The notes beneath the pieces are model-generated. The model saw only the letters and a list, made by a program, of their open reading frames with translations. It did no database searches and was not told where the DNA came from. Positions 33,506 to 44,600 of a stretch of 64,000 nucleotides of DNA are shown here, one piece after another. Origin of the DNA: Adiantum capillus-veneris (lineage: Eukaryota > Streptophyta > Polypodiopsida > Polypodiales > Pteridaceae); the NCBI GenBank assembly GCA_014529385.2, contig CM043968.1:29201013-29265012 (forward strand). Reading direction: 5' to 3'. Made by a program: the position numbers and the translations under genes. The number at the start of each line of letters is the position of its first letter. The first letter of the stretch is position 1.

Positions 33506-34402
33506 GTGTGCTCCACAAACATGCTCACACACACACCAAGTACACACACACACCTACACACACACCTTGGGGAGGTGCTGCCGGCACACACAATTTTTGA
33601 AGGAGAAGCAAAGGAGGGAAGTGCTGCCGGATTCTTGTCTTGAGAACTCATTTGGATCAGAAAATCGAGAGGATTTTCAGCCCCTAATCACGGTAATCAT
33701 GATTTAATTTATGCTCTTCTGTAGTTCTCTTCATCATTTTCTTAATTCCTCGTCTACTATGCTTAATCCTAGCTATAATTCCCAATAGCTGCTCTCTAAT
33801 TGTCCATATCTATATTCCACTACATAATCATCATCCAATAGCTAATTATGCAGCCATTCATCACTCTTAATCAATGATTAATACATGATTAGAAGAGATT
33901 TCTCTCTCTAGGCAGCATAGTTATTAATTGTCAAGACGGTAATGATGTAGATTTTGCTCAAATTTATTCTTTTCCCACATAATATTGTTGTAACTAAGTT
34001 AGATTCAATTTTCTCATACATTAAGATGTGATTAAGGCAAAACTAATCCATCATTAAGCCACTAAGAAGAGAATTTTCTCTCACCTATGCATGCGGTAAT
34101 TCTGCATCTTTCTAATTGCACTGGGAAAGTGATTGAGCTTGCTTAATTCATCTTTCTTGTAATTTGATTAGTAAAATTCTGAAATTCTTAATCATCTAAG
34201 CCAAGTGATTAACTTTAAAGCCGGTTCCCATGGGACAAGTAAAGTATTACTCATAAAAATTACTATGTCTCGAAGGGAAAAATATAACCCTCTCGTATAA
34301 GGGGGATTGTTCAATGATTCTAATCTATCATTTGGATTGTTATGATGCTCTCGGACCTTAGCTCTTTTCTTCAAGTTTATCATTTAAAGTAGTGAGTATA
34401 AA

Positions 34403-34543
34403 ATGACCCCGGTTAAGAGAACTCGCTTCGATGGTGCCCACGACCGCGAGGCGGAAACGAGCAATGTGAATGGAAAAGTAAAAGCTCCCATGGACGAACA
34501 AGCACCGGCCATCTCACGAGCCATTGACGAAAAAATGGAAGAG
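34403..34543 (+). CDS. Putative LTR-encoded N-terminal gag exon of G3
   Basis: A 47-codon open frame from ATG (34403) to GAG (34543), followed directly by GTAGGT, a good splice-donor sequence. The peptide starts MTPVKRTRFDGAHDREAE and continues with GKVKAPMDEQAPAISRAI, then DEKMEE. The equivalent exon in the 3' LTR (38933-39073) has the same length and near-identical text, with ATG now ATA and the last codon TAG. The solo LTR (3826-3957, minus) keeps KRTRF and GKGKAPM. The distant E4 LTR has MAPKRTRANPTYDDEG at 42207. The internal gag (below) has no clear start and begins after an in-frame stop, so splicing of this exon to gag is proposed. In-phase AG acceptors exist near 36095-36130. A stand-alone peptide is the alternative. 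Confidence 0.45.
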
Positions 34544-35625
34544 GTAGGTCACAATTTCATTCAAGTTGTTTAATTTAACATTGCACACGTTTAGCTAGGA
34601 AGAACATATCCCCAAACATGTTGGAGAAATCCGACGGAAACCTCGGCATTGGATTCATTTGTACATTAAAGTCTAAAGTGGGAAAGAAATGATTGATGGA
34701 TATACTGTTTGAAATAGCAAAGAATGTTTGATAGGGAAAATTTACTCGGCATGTTCATTCTATTTCCAATGTTGAACTAATCATGAACCCCCTCCTGATC
34801 ACAGGGGGCAGAGTTCCTAGTTAAGGGCTCTTGAATCCACGACTACTGATTAAGCGGTGGATACCCACGTCTTCTGGTTAAGCGGTGGGAACCCACGTCT
34901 TGCTTTCTATGCGGTGGGAATGTCCATGTCGTGCTTTCTATGCGGTGGATATACCTAGTTGTATGGGCAGCTAGGCGACAACGGGAGGAGTAAACTCTCC
35001 TTGGAGGGGGGATGTTGTACCTCCAGAACATTGGAATTTTAATGAATAAGTTTGAGTAGAATTTTTACGAGAGTACTGTCTTGGTCCCGCTTTGCAATAC
35101 TGGTTGAAGGGCTGTCTTAACGAACCCTGTGAATTGGAATCTAATCAAGGAACTTATATGTTGAACAACCATCGTGGTAGTAATTAGGACACACAAGGAA
35201 GTGTGAGTGTGGGGGTGGAAGGTGGGGGCTTGGCTCAGGTTGCCAATGCCTATGAGAAGGGTGGTCTCGATTGGTCGGGAACTCTCTGTCCCCATAGTGT
35301 TATAAATCGACACTAGTATTACTCATTGCCCCTAGAGCAGCGAAGTCTCAAGTGTACGTGCCTCTGAAACATGGGAAAAAAGGCACTCGGGATTTCTCTC
35401 CTCTTGGAAGGTGGGTCTTAGGATCGCTAGATAAGTTAATCACGCTTCCCCTGCGAGGTGGAGCTAGATCTTGTTGCTAGTTGGCTTGAACTCGATTCAC
35501 TTTGTGATGAGAGATCGTCCGCTAAATGAACACTGAACCACTTTGTTTGCTTCCGCTATATGTCTAGTGGCCACCAGGTTTACCATCAGATCCGTCGTTT
35601 GAGACGGCGGGGTGGGGACCTCACA

Positions 35626-36090
35626 CCTGGTATCAGAGCTATAGGTTTACGAACTGGAAAATGATGTTGTTTGGATTTTTTTTAAGGGATAGTAGGATAG
35701 CTCGTACTCAAAGCTTGAGCATGATGTTTCCCAGAATAATGACATTGGATTTGTGTAGTGGATTGTCTCCTGAGTGATGTTAAAGAGTTTTACTCGTTGA
35801 GCTTGTTGGGATTCAGTGGATTCCACATGATGTTTTTTGAGAAGTCGTTGGTGCAACTAGTGCTGTGGGCAGGTAGCCTGTTGATGCACATAAAGTTATA
35901 AGTATGGATCAAAGCTCTCGAGTAAAGTTTTTACCATTATTTATCAGACAATTTTGGATGTATTTAATGGAATTTAAACTAATGGTGGAATGGTTAAATC
36001 CTTTGTGATAGATGTACAGATTACGTAGGCTGGTTAAGCCGAAAAGTTAAATTTCTTCTTGAGTATGGAAAAGCCTACGTTCATTTGAGA
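35626..36090 (+). other. G3 leader with primer site (possible intron)
   Basis: The primer site TGGTATCAGAGC is at 35628-35639. The following ~450 bases have no gag-like reading. A pyrimidine-rich stretch and several AG dinucleotides (about 36060-36130) would suit a 3' splice site if the LTR exon is joined to gag. Confidence 0.6.
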
Positions 36091-37062
36091 AGAGTGCTAT
36101 AGTAATGAGTTTTATACCATTGGAAAGGCACCGCCTCCTTCTCTCTACTCGGCAGCGCAAGAGAAGAAGCTCCTCCTTAAACAAGCCCAGCCTCCACTCT
36201 TTAAGGGCGAGGGGGCAAATGTGGAGAGAGATGCGTAAGTGTGGATGGAAGCAATGGACGACTATTTCGAAGCTGCGAGAACTCAACCCGAGAACCAAAC
36301 CATGCTTTTGATGTTCCGCTTGTCTGGTGATGCCAAGATATGGTGGAAACAACATTGGAGGGACTTGGATATCAAGGGATCTTCCCAGTCATGGGAAGAC
36401 ATCAAGGCTATTGTGATGGAGCTATACTTACCACCTGCTCACAAAGCCTTGAAGATGAATTAGTTTTTCTCACTTCGACAATTGACGAATACTACTCGAA
36501 GTTCGTCACACTTCGGAGATATGCTCCTAGGATGACATTGGAACAACAAGTAGCGCGGTTCTGCCAAGGACTCATCGACCCCTTGAACAACCAACTAGAA
36601 GCTCTCAGACCAGCAACTCTGCAAGATGCCTTGCTAAGGGCCAAGCCGTTAGCTAAAGAGATTCAGAGGGCTACCCAAGATAGTCAATACTATTTGTCAA
36701 AGAGGGCCAGGACAGACGACTGGAGTAACAGACCAATCAACCCTGCATATGACCAACGTCCGGTAGTAGCTACTATGGCAGCTACCGAGTTTCCCAATAT
36801 AAGATGCTTTGAGTGCCAGGAGTATGGACATTACAAAAGCCGATGTCGAAAAAGGATTTCCCAAACATCCGGTGCTAATAATGTACCTATGAACGTCAAC
36901 GGGCGAGGTCAACCAAACGGAAGAGGAGGCCGAGGAAGAGGAAACATAGGACAAGGAAGCGGAGCTTTCGCTAATGCCGCAGTGAGACAACCAACTGTGG
37001 GTGACGTAGCTGATGAGAGAACAACTCTGTATGCTGCAACTACTAATCCTAGTGAGCAGTAA
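36091..37062 (+). pseudogene. G3 gag (capsid core and zinc knuckle), frameshifted
   Basis: The first frame (from ~36090 to 36463) reads PPLFKGEGANVERDA, a TAA, then VWMEAMDDYFEAA, LMFRLSGDAKIWWKQHW and MELYLPPAHKALKMN*. The second frame (36463-37062) continues the Retrotrans_gag core: TIDEYYSKFVTLRRYAP, ARFCQGLIDPL, LRPATLQDALLRAK. It then has a knuckle CFECQEYGHYKSRC (intact CX2CX4HX4C) and a Gly/Arg-rich tail (GRGGRGRGN). It ends naturally at TAA (37060-37062). No protease motif follows. One frameshift and one stop separate it from an intact gene. Confidence 0.85.
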
Positions 37063-37245
37063 CTCAAAGCACCAGGATCTCATCAAAGTTCAGTAGAATA
37101 GGACGCATAAAGCTAAAGATCATTCTATTATCAAAGGATGACTTTACTTTCCACAAGGGATATATGTACCTAAGTAGTTAGCATAAAATTTACCCAGATG
37201 TATTCTTGACATGAGGACATCTCAAATTCTTCACGTTGGGGAGGA
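37063..37245 (+). other. G3 3' untranslated region and polypurine tract
   Basis: 183 bases from the gag stop to the 3' LTR, ending ACGTTGGGGAGGA. The absence of pol sequence here shows that G3 is gag-only rather than decayed. Confidence 0.75.
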
Positions 37246-37893
37246 TGTAAGGTCTCCGACCCCTAAAAGAGCACCATTGTACCATGAAAAGATCATAATG
37301 GAAAAAGTTACTATTTTTAGCAGTTTTCCAAATTCTGTCAGTGCCCTGATGTTCAGAATGTTATAAAGCTTCAAAATGTGAATTAAAATAATTTTTGTAA
37401 AAAAATTCCAAAAATAGTAAGTTTTTGGTCACCCGACCCGTCCAGTTTTGACCGTCTCGAAAAACTGCACCCATACCCCGAAATTTGAAAAAATGCATTT
37501 TCGGACCCCGGGGGCTGCTAAATATGACAGGTACTCGGACCAGTACGCCTTAGTTAGAGCTTAGTAAAGCAATTTACGGCATCAAATTCCGACTCGTATG
37601 GGCCGTTTTAGCCTAAAACCAATTTTTCTCAAGTTGTGCGTGGACGAATCGAGGCTCGAGGCTGTGTGGGAGCAGGTTCCAGGTCACTCTGAGCCAGCTT
37701 TAGCAGCTAGGGGGCGCCCTCTTGTCTTGTGGGAGTTGTAGGAGAGTTTCCAAGCTAGAGAGTGGGTGTGAGAGCCAGTTAAACTAGCTAACTGGACACT
37801 TGGTGGGAAGGTAACTAGACTTGCCAATGCATGGAGTGAGTGCTCACTCAGATGCTTATAGCAACTAGCTTCGATTTTCAGCCTTGAGGAGCC

Positions 37894-38012
37894 TATTTAA
37901 AGGTGTGCTCACACACACACACACCTAGACTTGCCAATGCATGGAGTGAGTGCTCACTCAGATGCTTATAGCAGCTAGGTTCGATTTTCAGCCTTGAGGA
38001 GCCTATTTAAAG
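37894..38012 (+). promoter_or_regulatory. Two TATA-like boxes 110 bp apart in G3 3' LTR
   Basis: CCTATTTAAAGG at 37892-37903 and again at 38002-38013, each followed by GTGTGCTCACAC. They arise from the 110-bp duplication. Confidence 0.6.
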
Positions 38013-38017
38013 GTGTG

Positions 38018-38020
<3 letters not shown>

Positions 38021-38059
<39 letters not shown>
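38021..38059. repeat. (AC)n microsatellite in G3 3' LTR
   Basis: About 19 perfect AC units just after the second TATA-like box; much shorter in the 5' LTR. Confidence 0.95.
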
Positions 38060-38061
<2 letters not shown>

Positions 38062-40155
38062 CTCACACACACACACCCAGTACACACACACACACCTTGG
38101 GGAGGTGCTGCCGACACACACAATTTTTGAAGAAGAAGCAAAGGAGGGAAGTGCTGCCGGATTCTTGTCTCGAGAACTCATTTGGATCAGAAAATCGAGA
38201 GGATTTTCAGCCCCTAATCACGGTAATCATGATTTAATTTATGCTCTTCTGTAGTTCTCTTCATCATTTTCTTAATTCCTCGTCTACTATGCTTAATCCT
38301 AGCTATAATTCCCAATAGCTGCTCTCTAATTCTCCATATCTATATTCCACTACATAATCATCATCTAATAGCTAATTATGCAGCCATTCATCACTCTTGA
38401 TCAATGATTAATACATGATTATAAAAGATTTCTCTCTCTAGGCAGCATAGTTATTAATTGTCAAGACGGTAATGATGTAGATTTTGCTCAAATTTATTCT
38501 TTTCCCACATAATATTGTTGTAACTAAGTTAGATTCAATTTTCTCATACATTAAGATGTGATTAAGGCAAAACTAATCCATCATTAAGCCACTAAGAAGA
38601 GAATTTTCTCTCACCTATGCATGCGGTAATTTTGCATCTTTCTAATTGCACTAGGAAAGTGATTGAGCTTGCTTAATTCATTTTTCTTGTAATTTGATTA
38701 GTAAAATTCTGAAATTCTTAATCATCTAAGCCAAGTGATTAACTTTAGAGCCGGTTCCCATGGGACAAGTAAAGTATTACTCATAAAAATTACTATGTCT
38801 CGAAGGGAAAAATCTAACCCTCTCGTATAAGGGGGATTGTTCAATGATTCTAATCTATCATTTGGATTTTTATGATGCTCTCGGACCTTAGCTCTTTTCT
38901 TCAAGTTTATCATTTAAAGTAGTGAGTATAAAATAGCCCCGGTTAAGAGAACTCGCTTCGATGGTGCCCACGACCGCGAGGCGAAAATGAGCAATGTGAA
39001 TGGAAAAGGAAAAGCTCCCATGGACGAACAAGCACCGGCCATCTCACGAGCCATTGACGAAGAAATGGAATAGGTAGGTCACAATTTCATTCAAGTTGTT
39101 TAATTTAACATTGCACACGTTTAGCTAGGAAGAACATATCCCCAAACATGTTGGAGAAATCCGACGGAAACCTCGGCATTGGATTCATTTGTACATTAAA
39201 GTCTAAAGTAGGAAAGAAATGATTGATGGATATACTGTTTGAAATAGGAAAGAATGTTTGCTAGGAAAAATGTACTCGACATGTTCATTCTATTTCCAAC
39301 GTTGAACTAGTCATGAACCCCCTCCTGATCGCAGGGGGCAGAGTTCCTGGTTAAGGGCTCTTGAATCCACGACTGCTGGTTAAGCGGTGGATACCCACGT
39401 CTTCTGGTTAAGCGGTGGGAACCCACGTCTTGCTTTCTATGCGGTGGGAATGTCCATGTCGTGCTTTCTATGCGGTGGACATACCTAGTTGTATGGGCAG
39501 CTAGGCGACAACTGGAGGAGTAAACTCTCGTTGGAGGGGGGATGTTGTACCTCCAAAACATTGGAATTTTAATGAATAATTTTGGGTAGAATTTTTACTA
39601 GAGTACTGTCTTGGTCCCGCTTTGCAATACTGGTTGAAGGGCTGTCTTAACGAACCCTGTGAATTGGAATCTAATCAAGGAACTTATATGTTGAACAACC
39701 ATCGTGGTAGTAATTAGGACACACAAAGAAGTGTGAGTATGGGGGTGGAAAGTGGGGGCTTGGCTCAGGTTGCCAATGCCTATGAGAAGGGTGGTCCCGA
39801 TTGATCGGGAACTCTCTGTCCCCATAGTGTTATAAACTGACACTAGTATTACTCATTGCCCCTAGAGCAGCGAAGTCTCAAGTGTACGTGCCTTTGAAAC
39901 ATGGGAAAAAAGGCACTTGGGATTTCTCTCCTCTTGGAAGGTGGGTCTTAGGATTGCTAGATAAGTTAATCACGCTTCCCCTACGAGGTGGAGCTAGATC
40001 TTGTTGCTAGTTGGCTCAAACTCGATTCACTTTGTGATGAGAGATCGTCCGCTAAATGAACCCTGAACCACTTTGTTTGCTTCCGCTATAGATCTAGTGG
40101 CCACCAGGTTTACCATCAGATCCGTCGTTTGAGACGGCGGGGTGGAGACCTCATA

Positions 40156-40596
40156 ATTCTACTCTCTTGGTTATTGTGATCCATGTTAATTAACTTACAT
40201 GTTTACTTAGTTATGCTTTGGCAATTCAAAACCTTAGTTGCTACTCCTCCTAGCCTTTGAAAATAGGCACTTAAGTATCTACATCCACGACTCAAATTGG
40301 TTAACTATAGAAAGTAGTGTAGTGAGTCTAACATAGCGAAGTTTCCGAGGGATAGCTCCTTTCGGACTTCTTATGGCTCAATAATGGTAAAGTCGTAGGC
40401 AAGTCTAAAAAGACTCTATTATTAAGTCCAAAGCTCCCGAGGTGTGCATTATATTTCACATAGTGGGCTCAACAAAACCAATAAGACATCCCAGGTCCAC
40501 TTACCCTAATATAATTAACAAAATCAACCATATATAGGCTACTTAAGGACCTATCTTCTTAAGCAAGAAAAGAGAAACCAAATGTTCTGATACCAA
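40156..40596 (-). other. H2 gag start, 5' leader and primer site
   Basis: The first gag codons (MDHNNQESR) lie at about 40160-40188, with ATG near 40185. They are followed, in element sense upstream, by a ~390-bp leader and the primer site at 40584-40595 (reverse complement TGGTATCAGAAC, one mismatch to tRNA-iMet). Confidence 0.75.
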
Positions 40597-40908
40597 TGTA
40601 ATGGAAATGGCCTATGAACTTTGAGAGTAGCGGAATTAGGAAATTAGGTGAAGCACTTTTGAGAGATTACTTTGTGAGCATAGTGGGTGAACTTAATTGA
40701 TGGTAGCAGCATAAACATGGTACTTAGTTAACTTGGCATGAACAATACTTTTGCAAGAAAGAGAGTTTAGAGAACATATAGTTGAGGACCGGATTCATAT
40801 GGAGTCGGTCCCCCCTCCAATAGGCATTTGTATTATAGTTTCTCCCATCAAGAGAGACTTTGTACAATATAATCTTTGTGTTCCTTGTGACCTACGTGAT
40901 GCAATGAA
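40597..40908 (-). repeat. H2 5' LTR, first fragment
   Basis: Begins TGTAATGGAAATGG next to the primer site and runs to the E4 target site (atgaa, 40904-40908). It matches 17469-17780 of N1. Confidence 0.88.
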
Positions 40909-42045
40909 TGTGAGATCCCCAACCCGCCAATGCCAAGATCGGGATGGGATCCTTGACAGGTCTTTAGGTGTGATAAAAATCGGAGTCTCTAAACAAGAAA
41001 AATCCAAGGAATAGACCTTTACCATTGACAATGGCTTCGGTCTATATCCTTAGAAGAAGACCTAGTTCTGTCGCGCAGCCGAAACGAGACAACGTATTAA
41101 AAGTCCCAAAAACTATTTCGGCCCTATAACTTCCACAAATTTAGCTAAGGTATCCTCAACCAACGCTTTTCCCCCTAACATATGTGAAGGCACAGCCGAT
41201 GGTATATTCCTCTTCTAAGTGAAGAAGTTTTCTAAACGTTTTAGTGCGCAGGGATGGATAGTTACCTGACTAATCAGGTCCACCCGTCCTTGATTGACAA
41301 CCTTAGTCAATCCCCAGTTACCACCCCGCACTCACACATGATTCATTTGTTATTCAATCACTACCACGTTCTTATCACAATTAAAATAATGATTTATTTT
41401 ATCTTTCATAACCAGATTTCATTAAAACAGCCCTTGAAAACAATATTGAAAACATTATTTTTGCAAACAGACATCTTTAAACTTAATACAGTGTATTGTC
41501 AATCAAAACATTATTCATAATAACCATGACCATTACTCTTCTTGTTTCAAAACCACCTAAGGGTGAAAAAACGGCACCCATTCCTTATTCACAATCCGGA
41601 GTGGATAAACCCCCACCCAAGGTTCTGGGTGCCCATCCACCAAACCAGTTGCCCATACAACTGGTCGACTCCCTTAGGATACAAACAGTATCCTAACTTA
41701 TGTAGAAACATCAAGACATGAACAGAGTAGAAACTCATTGTTCATGGGGGTAACCAAATTATCCGTGGCTGAAAAGCCATCATTATCATCAATTTATAGC
41801 GAGGAGTCGTAGGTGTCTTGAGACAAGTTGTCTTAAGGATGATCAACCATATCTTTCCTAATTCAACCAGTTTTAACACAAAAAATTATTTTCTACTTTA
41901 TAAACAAATGCACGTTGGAAGTTACCTTCCGTTTTTGTTGGTCAATTATTCATTTTTTATTCTTACTCACTCCTTACGTATGCAATGCTAACTTATAAAA
42001 GAACTTAAACTATTAAAAGACTTAATTGAATAATAGGAAACCCAC

Positions 42046-42207
42046 CTAGGACTGATCGGCCATCTGCTGCTGCTATTGTGGCGCCTGAAGACTCTCCTCT
42101 GTAGGCCTACTAGGCCCAGCTTCATCGTCATGCGACGCTCTAGTTCTTTTTAGAGCTCTGCCCTCATCATCATATGTAGGATTGGCTCGGGTCCTTTTAG
42201 GTGCCAT
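42046..42207 (-). pseudogene. E4 LTR exon (counterpart of G3 LTR gag exon)
   Basis: Reverse complement from ATG (42207) reads MAPKRTRANPTYDDEGRA, then LKRTRASHDDEAGPSRP, then a Gln run with a TAG in place of one CAG. It ends CAGTCCTAG followed by GTGGGT, a donor-like site. It is 54 codons long. The KRTR motif occurs twice. It is at the same relative place in the LTR as 34403-34543 of G3, though the two are strongly diverged. Confidence 0.4.
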
Positions 42208-42749
42208 AACTTCTCATCCTTATGAAAAGGACGTCTAATCATTAAGTAAATAATTGAAAAGCTAAACTTAACCTTTGTATCCAATTTTACCCAAATCTAA
42301 GTTAAATTTATAGTCTTAATTGGTGAATTCTTGACCTAGAAATTTCTTATTTGCCTACATAGACATGATAACTTTTTCCACAGCTTCCCTAAGGGTTTTC
42401 TAAGCTTTCCAAATTTTCTATATATTTTTCCTAATTTCCCCATCGAATCTTAAGCTTGGAATCTGCTTATTTTGAGCTTAATATTTACTCTATTTATTTT
42501 CTCTCAAAGATTTCATTTCCTCAACTTTATATCACAGGTTTACACTTACTATAATTTTCCTAAAAACTTTTCACTGCAAAGTCTATTTATTTTAATTAAT
42601 CTTTTGTAAAAAATAGAACTTCTAGTCAATTATAATTTTCTAAACTCACTAATTAACTATGGTATAATTATCACAAGTAAAAAATGATATTTTTAACCTC
42701 TGGATTATCCTATTATTTTTCAACTTAATTATCTAAAAATTCCATCTTT

Positions 42750-44240
42750 AATTTTCAGCTAAAATTAGTATAATTTGACTTAAATAAATATCTATACTGC
42801 TTTTCTAATGTTGACATAGTTATCACGGCCTTTTTATCACGTAATCTAGCTCTGATAAATAGCATGTAACCATATAGCATGATTTACTAATTTTCCTCTT
42901 TAGTTTTCAGCTAGAATTAGTATAATTTGACTTAGATAAATATCTATACTAAGTTTCTAACATTGAAATAATTATCATGGCCTTTTTATCATGTAATCTA
43001 AATCAAATAAATAGCATGTAATCATATAGCATGATTTACTAATTTTCCTCTTTAGTTTTCAGTTAGAATTAGTATAATTTGACTTAGATAAATATCTAAA
43101 CTAAGTTTCTAGCTTTGACATAATTATCACGGCTTTTTCATGACGTGGTACAGCTATGAAAAATAGCATGTAATCATTTAACATGATTTACTAATTTCTC
43201 CATTTACTTTTTATCTAACATTAGTATAATTTGACTCAAATAAATATATATATTAAGTTTCTAGCCTTAACATAATTATCAAGGATTTTTCATGATGTAA
43301 TATAGCGCTCTGGTAATTATCTCAAAGATTTTTGGATTGGTTTACTATTTTCCTTATTGTATTTTTCCTTAAAAATAGTGTTTTTTTGCTCAGATAATTA
43401 GTTAAACTAATTATCTAAGGTTAAGATAATTATCATGAGTTTTATAAGATAGGTTTACATTTGATAATTATCTCAAAGCTTTTTGGATTAGTTTGTTATT
43501 TTTCACCTTGTATTTTTTCTTTAAAAAAAGTGTTTCTCTAATGAGATGATTAGTTAAACTAATTATCTGAGGTTAAAATAATTATCACCGGTTTCATAAA
43601 ATGTGTTTTTTTTTAATAATTATCTCAAAGCTTTTTGGATTAGTTTGCTAATTTCCCCCTTGTATTTTCTCTTAAAAACATTGTAATTTTGTTGAGATAA
43701 TTAGTTAAACTAATTATTTGAGGTTAAGATAATTATCATGGGTTTTGTAAGATGTTTTATTTCTCTGATAATTATCTCAAATCTTTTTGGATTAGTTTGC
43801 TACTTTTCCCCTTGTATGTTCTCTTAAAAACAGTGTAATTCTGCTGAGATAATTAGTTAAACTAATTATTTGATGTTAAGATAATTATCACGAATTTCAT
43901 AAGATGTGACTTACCTCTGATAATTATCTCAAAGAATTTTGAATTAGTTTGCTATTTTCGCCCTTTTATTTTCTCTTAAAAATAATATAATTCTGCTGAG
44001 ATAATTAGTTAAACTAAATATTTGAGATTAAGATAATTATCATAGGTTCCATTAGATGTGATTTATTTTTTTAATTATTTCAAAGCATTTTGGATTAATT
44101 TGATCATTTCCCCCTTACTTTTCTCTTAAAAACAATATAATTCTGCTTAAATAATTATAAAAATTACTCAAAAAATTAGAAGATAATTTTCTTGGCATAA
44201 TGACAGTTTAATACAGCTCTGATAATTATCCCATCTTAAT
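42750..44240. repeat. Tandem array of a ~152-bp unit (about 10 copies)
   Basis: Landmark phrases recur every 150-152 bases. 'ttttcag(c/t)ta...' has its C at 42756, 42908 and 43060, with a weaker copy near 43212. 'gataattatctcaaag' recurs at about 43312, 43463, 43615, 43767, 43919, 44071 and 44221. The first four copies carry 'atagcatgtaa(t/c)cat' and form one subfamily; the later ones carry 'ttagttaaactaattat' and form a second, in the same phase. It is very AT-rich and contained wholly within the E4 LTR. Confidence 0.9.
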
Positions 44241-44590
44241 ATAAATTTAATTAGTATAATTATCATTAATTTATGGTTAAAATGAGTAATTTCAGTCCTA
44301 ATATAATATAATAATTGATTAGCTTAGTATCCCTAAGCTTAATCTCAATAATCAGCAGAGAATTTTGAATTAGGAGATAATTTTAGAGTATACATAGGTT
44401 TAATCTTAAATTAATTAAGAAAAATATAAATAGGTTAAAATAGTTTTACTAATTAAAAAAGGTTAGTGCTAATTATCGTTGATTAACCAACTAGAGCTTT
44501 TCTCTCTAGTGATTTCTGCGTAGGGATCCCTCTAGATGAGAGAGAATTTGACAAGGCTCCAAGTCTGCCTAAATTGTGAAGCAAGGGGTC

Positions 44591-44600
44591 CTATTTATAG
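44591..44600 (-). promoter_or_regulatory. TATA-like box of E4
   Basis: Reverse complement CTATAAATAG, corresponding to the G3 TATA-like box. Transcription leftwards would place the 152-bp array between the start and the LTR exon. Confidence 0.5.

Larger units (their letters stand above)
32846..35625 (+). repeat. G3 5' LTR
   Basis: 2,780 bp with inverted ends (TGTAAGGTCTCC / GGGGACCTCACA). It contains a TATA-like box (33497-33505), a CA-rich tract downstream, an AT-rich leader, an open exon (34403-34543) and a 3' part with repeated 'gcggtgg...cccacgtcttctggttaag' motifs (34850-34940). Confidence 0.93.
32846..40155 (+). mobile_element. G3: non-autonomous gag-only LTR retrotransposon (TR-GAG type)
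   Basis: Ends TGTAAGGTCTCC and GACCTCATA (3' terminal base pair mutated; the 5' LTR ends CTCACA), flanked by attct at 32841-32845 and 40156-40160. LTRs are 32846-35625 (2,780 bp) and 37246-40155 (2,910 bp). The primer site for tRNA-iMet is at 35628-35639 and the polypurine tract TTGGGGAGGA ends at 37245. Only 1,620 bp lie between the LTRs and they contain a gag-like gene and nothing of protease, RT or integrase. Removal restores H2 gag in frame. It must rely on enzymes of another element. Confidence 0.93.
37246..40155 (+). repeat. G3 3' LTR with duplicated promoter segment
   Basis: 2,910 bp, about 130 longer than the 5' LTR. A 110-bp tandem duplication (37817-37926 and 37927-38036) repeats 'agacttgccaatgc...tatttaaaggtgtgctcacacac', including the TATA-like box. 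The (AC)n tract after the second copy is expanded (38021-38059). Confidence 0.93.

Noticed and set aside
37994-38254. Open frames rich in Thr-His around 38,000-38,250
   Set aside because: Translation of the (AC)n tract in the G3 3' LTR.
42750-44240. CRISPR array
   Set aside because: The units are 152-bp tandem repeats without unique spacers, in a plant LTR.
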